DNA of 41,835 nt from a virus, in IMG/VR virus record IMGVR_UViG_3300025426_000055, positions 1 to 41,835 of that record; one strand, given 5' to 3'. The position numbers and the translations under genes were made by a program. A model generated the notes under the pieces. The model had not been told where the DNA came from. It saw nothing but the letters and a program-made list of their open reading frames with translations, and made no database searches. Of this stretch, positions 1 through 6,534 are shown in pieces; the stretch's first letter is position 1; every line of letters begins with the position of its first letter.

Positions 1-816
1 CAGCGTTACGATGAGTACATGTCTATCAAGACACGTCCTAACGGCTTGCTTGGTTTGTCTACTGGCTTTAACACCATTGACAAGATTACTTCAGGAGTTA
101 TGAAGCAACAGCTGTGGACAATCGCGGCACCTCCTAAGACTGGTAAGTCAGTGCTTGCAATGCAGATGGCTATCAAAGCTCAGGATGAGAATCAGCGTGT
201 CATGTTCCAGTCTTTTGAAATGACTGCTCGTGAGATGAAGACTCGTTACGATGCAATGCGTTCACACATCTCACACCAGCGTTTAATCATGGGAGCTCTT
301 AAATCCGATGAAGAAAAGCGTTATCTCGATCACCTAGGTATTGCTCGTGATGATTTCTGGATGCCGGACACGGTAGCCTCTAGAACTATCACAGGTCTTT
401 GTGCAAAGGTAGAGAAGTACGAGCCGGACATTTTGTTCGTTGACGGTATGTATCTTATGTTTGATGAGGAAACCGGCGAAACAGAATCAGAGCGTTCTCT
501 TCGCAGTCTTACTCGTTCTATGAAGCGTGTGGCACAGCGCTACAACATTCCTGTTGTGGTTAGCACCCAGACTCTTCGCTCTAAGATGCGTGGCGGAAAG
601 GTAACGGCAGATTCTATCGGCTACACCTCATCGTTCTTGCAGGACTCAGACATTGTTCTAGTTCTACAACGTCAGGATGAAGATGATGATTCATCTCGTT
701 CTCTAACAGTGGCAGCAAGTCGTATTTCAGGTATGGGATCCACAGATCTACTGTGGGATTGGGAGGAGGGTCGTTTTGAAGAGTACGCAGCCTTTTCAAA
801 TATCCAGTCCATTTGA
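1..816 (+). CDS. dnaB: DnaB-type replicative helicase, C-terminal ATPase domain (5' end outside window)
   Basis: The reading frame is open from base 1, before the first ATG at 19, so the N-terminus lies outside the window. Numbering from that Met, the segment GLSTGFNTIDKITSG (12-26) and the Walker A PPKTGKS (38-44) match the RecA-fold domain of DnaB helicases. A hydrophobic strand ending in Asp (DILFVDG, Walker B) and a strand with STQ (VVVSTQTLR, motif H3-like) follow in the usual order. The protein should unwind the replication fork 5'-3' as a hexamer and work with the primase encoded 0.5 kb downstream. The next gene overlaps its end by 41 nt. A RadA-like RecA-fold ATPase is a weaker alternative. 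Confidence 0.85.
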   Translation, partial: QRYDEYMSIKTRPNGLLGLSTGFNTIDKITSGVMKQQLWTIAAPPKTGKSVLAMQMAIKAQDENQRVMFQSFEMTAREMKTRYDAMRSHISHQRLIMGALKSDEEKRYLDHLGIARDDFWMPDTVASRTITGLCAKVEKYEPDILFVDGMYLMFDEETGETESERSLRSLTRSMKRVAQRYNIPVVVSTQTLRSKMRGGKVTADSIGYTSSFLQDSDIVLVLQRQDEDDDSSRSLTVAASRISGMGSTDLLWDWEEGRFEEYAAFSNIQSI

Positions 817-1030
817 TGGGACTCAACTATGTGTAACCTACAGCACTGACATCTTTTATCCTGATACCTATGAGGATGCGGATGTTGCTCAGGCTAAAAG
901 CATCTGCAACGATTGCTGGATGAAAGATAAGTGTTTATCTTTTGCTCTGTCTAATCGTGAGTCTGAGGGCGTATGGGGCGGGACTACTCCTCGTGAGCGT
1001 CGCCGTATCCTTAGAAGGAAAAAGAAGTGA
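776..1030 (+). CDS. whiB: WhiB-family iron-sulphur transcription regulator (first of three)
   Basis: This 84-aa protein has the complete WhiB signature: C19, C44, C47 and C53 (C...CxxCx5C) to bind a [4Fe-4S] cluster, the GVWGG turn at 65-69 and a basic C-terminal tail (RERRRILRRKKK) for DNA contact. The start is TTG at 776, behind a strong GGAGGAGG at 762-769; no in-frame ATG gives a complete protein. It overlaps the helicase gene by 41 nt. WhiB proteins usually act with the host primary sigma factor. The segment around its first cysteine, FDGTQLC, is identical in the WhiB at the right edge of the window. Confidence 0.92.
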   Translation: MKSTQPFQISSPFDGTQLCVTYSTDIFYPDTYEDADVAQAKSICNDCWMKDKCLSFALSNRESEGVWGGTTPRERRRILRRKKK

Positions 1031-1212
1031 TTGATCTTCGGGGTGAACCTACCCATGTCTGCATATGCGGCTCCATGCTTTGGAATGTGCAGGCAATGTT
1101 TGAAGATTACGAAATCTCTATGTATATGTTAGATATGGAGTGTGCGCTCTGTGGCTCTAAGGCCACAGCGCCCACGCTTCCTGACAAGCCAGGTTGGGTA
1201 CGTGATGAGTAA
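1027..1212 (+). CDS. Small zinc-ribbon protein, unknown function
   Basis: A 61-aa protein starts with GTG at 1027, overlapping the whiB stop (GTGA coupling). Two cysteine knuckles, CICG (about residues 12-15) and CALCG (about 39-43), would form a treble-clef or zinc ribbon. No other motif is recognised. Small zinc-ribbon proteins of this type are common between actinophage replication genes. The real start could be slightly further in, but translational coupling makes 1027 reasonable. Confidence 0.7.
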   Translation: MIDLRGEPTHVCICGSMLWNVQAMFEDYEISMYMLDMECALCGSKATAPTLPDKPGWVRDE

Positions 1213-1327
1213 GCGTGGGGACAAAAAAGAATACTGTAGCGATTGCGGTAACTGGGCTACAGATTGCGAGACTGTTATAGTTTACGGTGCTCCTGAAAAG
1301 GTGTGCGGAAAATGTAGGAGGAAATAA
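1205..1327 (+). CDS. Tiny zinc-finger protein (40 aa), unknown function
   Basis: The ATG at 1205 overlaps the end of the preceding gene by 8 nt. The frame can be extended upstream to a GTG at 1142, but that part would lie wholly inside the previous gene, so the short form is preferred. The 40-aa product has YCSDCG near the N-terminus and VCGKC near the C-terminus, a four-cysteine zinc-binding pattern, and a basic end. Its stop overlaps the primase ATG (TAATG), so the two are probably translationally coupled. Confidence 0.65.
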   Translation: MSKRGDKKEYCSDCGNWATDCETVIVYGAPEKVCGKCRRK

Positions 1328-2292
1328 TGTACAGTGAAGGCTCAGTAGAGGGCGTCCTACTAACTCTTGGCATTGAGACTAACCAACGTGGCGATGAGCT
1401 TCTTGGTCTATGCCCAATGCACCTAGAGCGCACAGGCAAGGAAGATAGCAACCCATCATGGTCCATGAATGCAGAGACCGGAGTTCACCATTGCTTCTCC
1501 TGTGGCTATAAAGGAACTCTGCTTACCTTGGTTGCTGAGATCAAGGAGTTCACAACCCAGTGGGGCAATACAGACTTTGATGCTGCCAAGGATTGGCTAC
1601 GCAACAATATCGAGGTTAACTTTGAGTATCTAGCTAGGCAGCTGGAAGAGGCTAGGAACTCTTATGTTCCTATCCCAGTCCCAGTATCCATGAGTGAGGC
1701 CAGACTTTCGATTTTCGAAAGTACCCCACCTGATTGGGCATTGTCTGCTAGGGGTCTTACTGAAGAGGGCTGCGTCCTTTACGGCGTTAAGTGGAATCCA
1801 GCAACAAATTCTTGGATCACACCTATCCGTAATCCTAAGAGCTTTAGTCTTATGGGTTGGCAGGAGAAGAGTCAGACTCAAAGGTTGTTCCGTAATCGTC
1901 CTACCGGTGTAGCTAAGTCTAAGACTTTGTTTGGCATTGAGCGGTTCAAGGGAGGAACTATGATTGTAGTTGAGTCTCCTTTAGACGCTGTACGTCTAGC
2001 ATCATTGGGAATTCAAGGAGGCGTTTCAACCTTTGGTGCGTCTGTAAGCAACGAGCAGATCCAGTTGATGAAGTCAGCAGATAAACTGATCCTTGCTATG
2101 GATAACGATGTCGCGGGTAAGAAAGCGTCGTTAGATCTTCTTACACGTACACGCAAAGAAGGCATGGAGTGCTGGTTCTTAAACTATAAAGATACAGAGT
2201 TTAAAGATCTTGGTGACATGCCAGAAGATTTGGTACACTATTGTATAGAGGGTTCAAAACATTCGGTGTTCGGGGAGGCGGCATTTTTATGA
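1327..2292 (+). CDS. DnaG-type primase (CHC2 zinc ribbon plus Toprim)
   Basis: The 321-aa protein starts with a CHC2-like zinc ribbon: C29-P-M-H32 and C56-F-S-C59. It continues into a Toprim domain: E216 in VVESPLDAVRLASLG and D259/D261 in AMDNDVAGKK, the acidic residues that coordinate metal during primer synthesis. At 321 aa it is much shorter than bacterial DnaG (about 600 aa) and lacks the helicase-binding C-terminal domain. The helicase is a separate gene upstream, so this is not a T7 gp4-type fusion. GGAGGAA precedes the ATG. Confidence 0.88.
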   Translation: MYSEGSVEGVLLTLGIETNQRGDELLGLCPMHLERTGKEDSNPSWSMNAETGVHHCFSCGYKGTLLTLVAEIKEFTTQWGNTDFDAAKDWLRNNIEVNFEYLARQLEEARNSYVPIPVPVSMSEARLSIFESTPPDWALSARGLTEEGCVLYGVKWNPATNSWITPIRNPKSFSLMGWQEKSQTQRLFRNRPTGVAKSKTLFGIERFKGGTMIVVESPLDAVRLASLGIQGGVSTFGASVSNEQIQLMKSADKLILAMDNDVAGKKASLDLLTRTRKEGMECWFLNYKDTEFKDLGDMPEDLVHYCIEGSKHSVFGEAAFL

Positions 2293-2525
2293 CACACGAT
2301 GCGTTGTTATTCAAACTCCGCGAGGCGGATGATTGGTACCACGATCAAGAGATTGTTGCAGAACTGTACGTTTATCTTAAAGCCATCCGCGCAGTAGTGG
2401 AATTGCACAAGCCACATCTATTTGGTGTTGGAGAGGTTATTTGTTCGGGCTGCTCAATTGGGGCGGAATGGGCAGTTTCTTATCCCTGCGACACCATTCA
2501 GACTATTGAGAAGGGGTTAAAATGA
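2289..2525 (+). CDS. Small conserved-looking protein with a cysteine pair, unknown function
   Basis: The ATG at 2289 overlaps the primase stop (ATGA). The frame is open upstream to 2241, but that region is inside the primase and lacks a better ribosome site. The 78-aa product is largely helical (residues about 5-40) and ends with an ICSGCS segment followed by AEWAVSYPCDTIQTIEKGL. The cysteines could bind metal. No family is recognised. It is coupled to the kinase gene downstream by another ATGA. Confidence 0.65.
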   Translation: MTHDALLFKLREADDWYHDQEIVAELYVYLKAIRAVVELHKPHLFGVGEVICSGCSIGAEWAVSYPCDTIQTIEKGLK

Positions 2526-3061
2526 TTATAGGACTATCAGGATATGCACAATCAGGTAAAGATACAGTAGCTAAGTATCTTGTAGAGCAACGTGGCTTTA
2601 AACGTGTAGCTTTTGCCGACCCTATTAGGGATTTGCTTTATGAGCTGAACCCTATTATCAGCACAGTGGCCAGTGAACCTATGTACCTTCGTGGTCGTGT
2701 AGACCGTGATGGATGGGATGAGGCTAAGAAAAGCCCAGAGGTTCGTAGGCTGCTTCAAGTGCTTGGCGTAGGAGCTAGAACTGTTATTGACACCGAAATT
2801 TGGGTAGCCAAAGCTCTTAGAACCATGTCAGATGAAGGCAACTACGTTATTACAGATGTCCGTTTTCAAAATGAAGCTACCACACTTAGACTAGCTGGGG
2901 CAGAAATCTGGCGTGTAGAGCGTGCCGGTGTAGATGCTGTCAACTCCCACGTATCAGAGCATGACTTAGATAACTGGGAGTTCGATGCCTATATCCATAA
3001 CAACTCTACTATTGAAGACCTAGAGTTTTCAGTTAAGACTAGATTGTTGGCCCGTCTTTAA
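2522..3061 (+). CDS. Deoxynucleoside monophosphate kinase
   Basis: The N-terminus IIGLSGYAQSGKDT is the P-loop of the phage dNMP kinase and CoaE-like P-loop kinase families, with FADPIR about residues 31-36 as the LID/substrate region. The 179-aa length fits. The enzyme should phosphorylate dNMPs to dNDPs from degraded host DNA or salvage, feeding the polymerase at 6.5 kb; the RNR at 27.8 kb supplies dNTPs by another route. VITDVRFQNEA (about 112-122) is a Walker B-like strand with a conserved arginine. Coupled to neighbours by ATGA and TAATG overlaps. Confidence 0.85.
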   Translation: MIIGLSGYAQSGKDTVAKYLVEQRGFKRVAFADPIRDLLYELNPIISTVASEPMYLRGRVDRDGWDEAKKSPEVRRLLQVLGVGARTVIDTEIWVAKALRTMSDEGNYVITDVRFQNEATTLRLAGAEIWRVERAGVDAVNSHVSEHDLDNWEFDAYIHNNSTIEDLEFSVKTRLLARL

Positions 3062-4608
3062 TGTTTACTGGAACACTTTTACCGTATCAGGTTGAGGCCG
3101 TAGAGGCCATGGTAGACCGCAAGAAGATGCTTGTGGCCTACGACCTTGGCCTGGGTAAAACTGTTCTTACTATTGCTGCAATTGAGCAGCTAAAAGACTT
3201 TGAAGAAATCCAGGAACCTGGTATTGTAATCTGCCTATCCTCGTTGAAGTATCAATGGGCCGAACAGATTAGGAAGTTTACCGGTGGTGATGCAAACCCT
3301 TTGGTCATTGATGGAACCAAAGCTCAAAGAGAGCAACAGTATCAAGAAGCCCTTGACTGGGGTACTTCCCTCGTTGACTATGTCATTATCAACTATGAAC
3401 AAGTTGTTAACGACTGGGAATGGGTATCCAAACTCGCAAGAGGGTTTATCGTCTGCGACGAAGCTACCGCAATAAAATCATTTAGATCTAAAAGGTCTAA
3501 GCACGTCAAGGATTTAAGAAGCCCAGTTAAGTTTGCGCTTACCGGTACGCCTATTGAGAATGGCAAGCCTGAAGAACTTTATAGCATCATGCAGTTTGTA
3601 GACTCTACAGTGCTGGGTCGCTTTGACCTATTTGATAAGACCTTTATTGTTCGCAACCACTTTGGTGGGGTAGAGCGTTACCGTAACCTGCCTACCCTAA
3701 ACACAACCATGTCTAAGGCCAGCGTACGTAAACGCCAACAGGATCCAGACGTAGCTCCTTACCTACCTACAACTATCTTTGCTGAACCTATCCGTGTCCC
3801 ATTTGATAGGGCAGGAGTCAAGCTTTATAACCATGTGGCAGGAGAGATCCTAACTGACCTAGAGGACGCGATAGATAGCTATGGCACCTCCTTTGACCTA
3901 TTCTCGCACTATTCCGGGGATAAACAGAACGAAGCTGCCAACGCTGTTAAAGGCAAGATCATGTCTAAACTAACAGCATTAAGAATGCTGTGTGACAGCC
4001 CAGAGCTATTTGATACCTCAAACTCTGGATACATAGATGCACTAAGGGAAGCAGGCAGATTGGACAAAGTGTCTAAGTCACCAAAGCTAGCCGCCCTTAA
4101 ACAGTATGTGGATGACTTCCTAGACCAGAATGATCAGAACAAGGTAGTTATATTTACTAGCTACGTACAGATGGTTGCCTTGATTAGAAAACAATTACAG
4201 CACGCTTCGGCGGGATATACAGGAGAGATGGATGCAAAGACTAAAGAGACTGCTAAGGTCTGGTTTCAAACTGATCCAGGTTGTCGTATTCTTGTGTCTA
4301 GTGATGCCGGTGGCTACGGGGTGGATCTTCCTCAGGCTAATCTACTCATTAACTATGACCTCCCGTGGAATGCGGGCCTCGCTCTACAACGCAATGGTCG
4401 CATTCGCAGAGCTAGTAGCACTTGGCCTTCCATCGTAATTCAAGACTTCTTGATGGAGGGGTCTATTGAAGAGCGTCAACATGACATGCTTCTTCAAAAG
4501 AACTCAGTAGCTGATGCCATTATGGACGGAGAAGGCATAGATGATGCTGGAGGTATAGAGTTAAACTTAGGTAGTCTTAAGGCCTTTTTACAACAAAGTA
4601 TGGTCTAA
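3061..4608 (+). CDS. SNF2-family DNA helicase/translocase
   Basis: The 515-aa protein has all the SF2/SNF2 landmarks in order: LLPYQVEAVEAM (Q-like motif), Walker A DLGLGKT at 28-34, DEAT box at 133-136, ALTGTPIENGKPEEL (motif III region), then the C-terminal lobe with VVIFTSYVQM (motif IV), SSDAGGYGVDLPQAN (motif V) and QRNGRIRRASS (motif VI, QRxGRxxR). It is compact, without accessory chromatin domains, as in phage recombination helicases. It should translocate on double-stranded DNA with ATP and may assist branch migration or replication restart with RecA and the resolvases downstream. Confidence 0.9.
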   Translation: MFTGTLLPYQVEAVEAMVDRKKMLVAYDLGLGKTVLTIAAIEQLKDFEEIQEPGIVICLSSLKYQWAEQIRKFTGGDANPLVIDGTKAQREQQYQEALDWGTSLVDYVIINYEQVVNDWEWVSKLARGFIVCDEATAIKSFRSKRSKHVKDLRSPVKFALTGTPIENGKPEELYSIMQFVDSTVLGRFDLFDKTFIVRNHFGGVERYRNLPTLNTTMSKASVRKRQQDPDVAPYLPTTIFAEPIRVPFDRAGVKLYNHVAGEILTDLEDAIDSYGTSFDLFSHYSGDKQNEAANAVKGKIMSKLTALRMLCDSPELFDTSNSGYIDALREAGRLDKVSKSPKLAALKQYVDDFLDQNDQNKVVIFTSYVQMVALIRKQLQHASAGYTGEMDAKTKETAKVWFQTDPGCRILVSSDAGGYGVDLPQANLLINYDLPWNAGLALQRNGRIRRASSTWPSIVIQDFLMEGSIEERQHDMLLQKNSVADAIMDGEGIDDAGGIELNLGSLKAFLQQSMV

Positions 4609-4620
4609 ACTTATCTCACT

Positions 4621-4776
4621 ATGCCAAACGCACCTAAGACCCCAACCCGCACCGTCCGGGTATCAGATGAGCTCTGGACCGCTGTCAAAGACAAGGCTCA
4701 GATAGATGGCCGTACAGTTACGGATGTCATTATTGCTGCCCTAAAGGAATACATAAAGGGCGTGTTGCCGGAGTAA
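4621..4776 (+). CDS. Ribbon-helix-helix DNA-binding protein (51 aa)
   Basis: This short gene begins 12 nt after the SNF2 stop. TRTVRVSDELWTAV forms the beta strand and first helix and GRTVTDVIIAALKEYI the second helix of a CopG/Arc-like ribbon-helix-helix fold. Such proteins dimerise and bind operators through the strand, often repressing their own or nearby promoters. There is no obvious Shine-Dalgarno site before ATG 4621, so translation may depend on reinitiation. A promoter box overlaps its 3' end (4765-4807), making that box a candidate target. Confidence 0.75.
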   Translation: MPNAPKTPTRTVRVSDELWTAVKDKAQIDGRTVTDVIIAALKEYIKGVLPE

Positions 4777-4807
4777 GAAATCTGTGGTAATATATTTAAT
4801 AGGGGGG
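4765..4807 (+). promoter_or_regulatory. Promoter, copy 1 of a repeated box (CTGTGGTAATAT)
   Basis: TTGCCG at 4765-4770, a 17-bp spacer and TAATAT at 4788-4793 give a sigma70-type promoter. The surrounding box (4782-4804, CTGTGGTA...TTTAATAGGG) is repeated at 13,858, 17,741 and 23,830, each shortly before a gene. Transcription would start about 4800, leaving a very short leader that is mostly the G-rich ribosome site AGGGGGG before ATG 4816. Confidence 0.65.
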
Positions 4808-4815
4808 TAAATAAT

Positions 4816-5253
4816 ATGCCAAAAGTTATTCACAGAGATTTGCCTACAGAGGGCAATCCAGTAGTTAGTAAAGTCCGCAAGTATGTTCAACTCAGAGGTC
4901 GTATCGAAGACCTTACCAAAGAGCAATCCTCACTTAAGGCAGAGCTTTCTGACCTTGTAGACAAAGAGGGTACTCCTGACGACAAGGGCCATATCTGGTA
5001 TTCACTTCCAGAAGAAGTAGATGGCTTCCAGTCCTTACAGCGCCAACGCCGTGTCACCCAAAAGCTTGATGAGGATAAGGCTCGCGCCATCCTAAAGCAA
5101 AAAGGTCTGACAGACCGTTGCTATAAGCTTGTACCTGTTCTAGACGAGTCAGAGGTTATGGCTTGCCTATATGAAGACCTTCTCACAGAAGAGGAGATCG
5201 ACTCAATGTTCCCTAAATCCGTTTCCTACGCGTTCATTCCTAGCAAGTCATGA
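4816..5253 (+). CDS. Coiled-coil protein of unknown function
   Basis: A 145-aa protein with ribosome site AGGGGGG (4801-4807) nine bases before ATG, directly under a repeated promoter. Residues about 17-50 (VRKYVQLRGRIEDLTKEQSS and following) are predicted to be a coiled coil. The middle holds a basic patch (LQRQRRVTQKLD) and the C-terminal part is acidic. No enzymatic motif is recognised. Being first gene of a transcript leading into a MerR-like gene, the probable SSB and the polymerase, it may be a replication accessory protein; this is inference from position only. Confidence 0.6.
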   Translation: MPKVIHRDLPTEGNPVVSKVRKYVQLRGRIEDLTKEQSSLKAELSDLVDKEGTPDDKGHIWYSLPEEVDGFQSLQRQRRVTQKLDEDKARAILKQKGLTDRCYKLVPVLDESEVMACLYEDLLTEEEIDSMFPKSVSYAFIPSKS

Positions 5254-5723
5254 GTGACCAGGATCCAGTAGACCGCTTAATCGCAGAACTAGACGAGTAC
5301 TACCCTGGTTCTAAGAAGAAGCGCCGTCCCCTGAATCCTCAGGCTAAGAAACCTAAAGTAAAAGAAGAAGGTTCCTGGGATTCAAAACCTCAGGTAAAGA
5401 CTTTACCCAACGGTAAAGTGGTAGAATTATTTAGTGCAGGAGATTTCTCAAATGCACTAGGTAGACCTCTAGTGACTATCCGTCTCTGGGAGCGCAAGGG
5501 ATATATTCCCCGAGCACCTTACAGATTGAAGTCGCCAGTTGTAGATGGTGTAAAGAAGCCAGGTTGGCGAATGTACTCCAGAGCAATTGTTGAGGCTACA
5601 GTGGCTGCTTTCGAAGTCCGCGGACTTATGGATGCACCACGAATTGATTGGAATAAGTACTCAAGTTTATCTATAGAACTTATGGAGACTTGGAAACGTA
5701 TTCACGATCAAGAAGTTAACTGA
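5250..5723 (+). CDS. MerR-like helix-turn-helix DNA-binding protein
   Basis: ATG 5250 overlaps the previous stop (ATGA). The 157-aa protein has a charged, disordered first third (KKKRRPLNPQAKKPKVKEE) followed by LFSAGDFSNALGRPLVTIR and LWERKGYIPRAPYRL, a MerR/excisionase-like winged helix with the typical W-x-x-x-G-x-I/L-P transition from recognition helix to wing; GWRMYSRAIVEATVAAFE completes the fold. Such domains bind DNA as dimers or with partners. It could act as a regulator, origin-binding protein or recombination directionality factor; the replication context favours the first two. Confidence 0.65.
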   Translation: MSDQDPVDRLIAELDEYYPGSKKKRRPLNPQAKKPKVKEEGSWDSKPQVKTLPNGKVVELFSAGDFSNALGRPLVTIRLWERKGYIPRAPYRLKSPVVDGVKKPGWRMYSRAIVEATVAAFEVRGLMDAPRIDWNKYSSLSIELMETWKRIHDQEVN

Positions 5724-5755
5724 CCTATCGACCTACAGACCAAAGGAAAATCCTA

Positions 5756-6460
5756 ATGACCACATCATCACTACGTGCAAAGTCTTCCGTTCCAAACGTA
5801 GACTCTTACACAGTTCCAACTACTACATCTGAAGATGTAGATCTCTTCATTGAAGAGGATGAAGACTTTTCATCTAACAACTCTTCAATTATCCAAACCG
5901 GTTGGGCTTCTGTCAAGGAAGCTTCTGTAAAGAATAGCAAGTATGCTACCGACTTCAAGTTCGATGAGGATCTTCAACTCATCAAGTTCATTTCATCTGA
6001 GCCAATCTCATTTATGCAGCATTGGGTTAACCGTACAGGTAAGAAGTCTTTTATCAGCATCGGTGAAGATGATCCACTAATTGCAGTAGGCAGCGTTCCA
6101 TCTCGTAAGTTTGCTTTTACTGTCCTCAATCTTTCTGACCCTGAGGGCCCACAGCTTGAACTTATGACTGTTGGTATTCGTCTTTGCAAGCAGATCGAGA
6201 AGCTTGCTTCTGATCCTAAGACTGGGCCGCTTAACCGCTCAGACATTTACTACGCTGTTAGTAAGTCAGGTACTGGTACCAAGACTACTCACACAATCGT
6301 TCCTGTAAAGGAGCGCGATCTCGCTGATGATTGGGATATCGATCCAGTCGCTACGGCTGATTACGTCAAGACTCTTAAGCCTTATACCTCTGATGCCATT
6401 TATATGTCGTCAAGGCAGGAGCTTTCTGATGTAGCACGTGAAATTGCCGCTAGCAACTAG
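5756..6460 (+). CDS. Putative single-stranded DNA-binding replication protein
   Basis: A 234-aa protein behind AAAGGAAAA. The N-terminal 50 residues are Ser/Thr-rich with an acidic stretch (FIEEDEDF); the core (about 60-160) is rich in alternating beta-type strands (FKFDEDLQLIKFISSEPIS, KFAFTVLNLSD, LELMTVGIRLCKQI), which would suit an OB-like fold. The assignment rests on fold-like character and on its place immediately before the DNA polymerase in a replication operon. No classical SSB C-terminal tip (DDDIPF) is present. Confidence in the gene is high, in the function low to moderate. Confidence 0.5.
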   Translation: MTTSSLRAKSSVPNVDSYTVPTTTSEDVDLFIEEDEDFSSNNSSIIQTGWASVKEASVKNSKYATDFKFDEDLQLIKFISSEPISFMQHWVNRTGKKSFISIGEDDPLIAVGSVPSRKFAFTVLNLSDPEGPQLELMTVGIRLCKQIEKLASDPKTGPLNRSDIYYAVSKSGTGTKTTHTIVPVKERDLADDWDIDPVATADYVKTLKPYTSDAIYMSSRQELSDVAREIAASN

Positions 6461-6478
6461 TATGTCCCACTAATGTTG

Positions 6479-6513
6479 GGGAGCCGGGTTTTACCTCCTT
6501 TCTACCGGCTCCC
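6479..6513 (+). promoter_or_regulatory. Hairpin with a 16S rRNA 3'-tail-like (anti-Shine-Dalgarno) loop before the polymerase gene
   Basis: A perfect 9-bp stem (GGGAGCCGG 6479-6487 with CCGGCTCCC 6505-6513) encloses a 17-nt loop containing ACCTCCTTTCTA (6493-6504). That string equals the usual 3' end of actinobacterial 16S rRNA, the anti-Shine-Dalgarno. There is no T-run after the stem, so it is not a standard terminator. Its CUCCU could pair with the AGGAG of the downstream polymerase ribosome site (about 6526-6530). It lies in the 74-bp gap between the ssDNA-binding candidate and the polymerase. Confidence 0.6.
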
Positions 6514-6534
6514 TAACCTACTTTCAGGAGAGCG

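Noticed and set aside
5412-5435. A further copy of the promoter box (GTGGTAGAATTATTTAG) inside the MerR-like gene
   Set aside because: It differs by an inserted base in the middle, is within codons and has no gene start behind it; probably chance similarity.
6493-6504. The anti-Shine-Dalgarno loop read as a minus-strand ribosome site (AGAAAGGAGGT)
   Set aside because: No start codon follows at a usable distance on the minus strand, and no leftward gene is present there.
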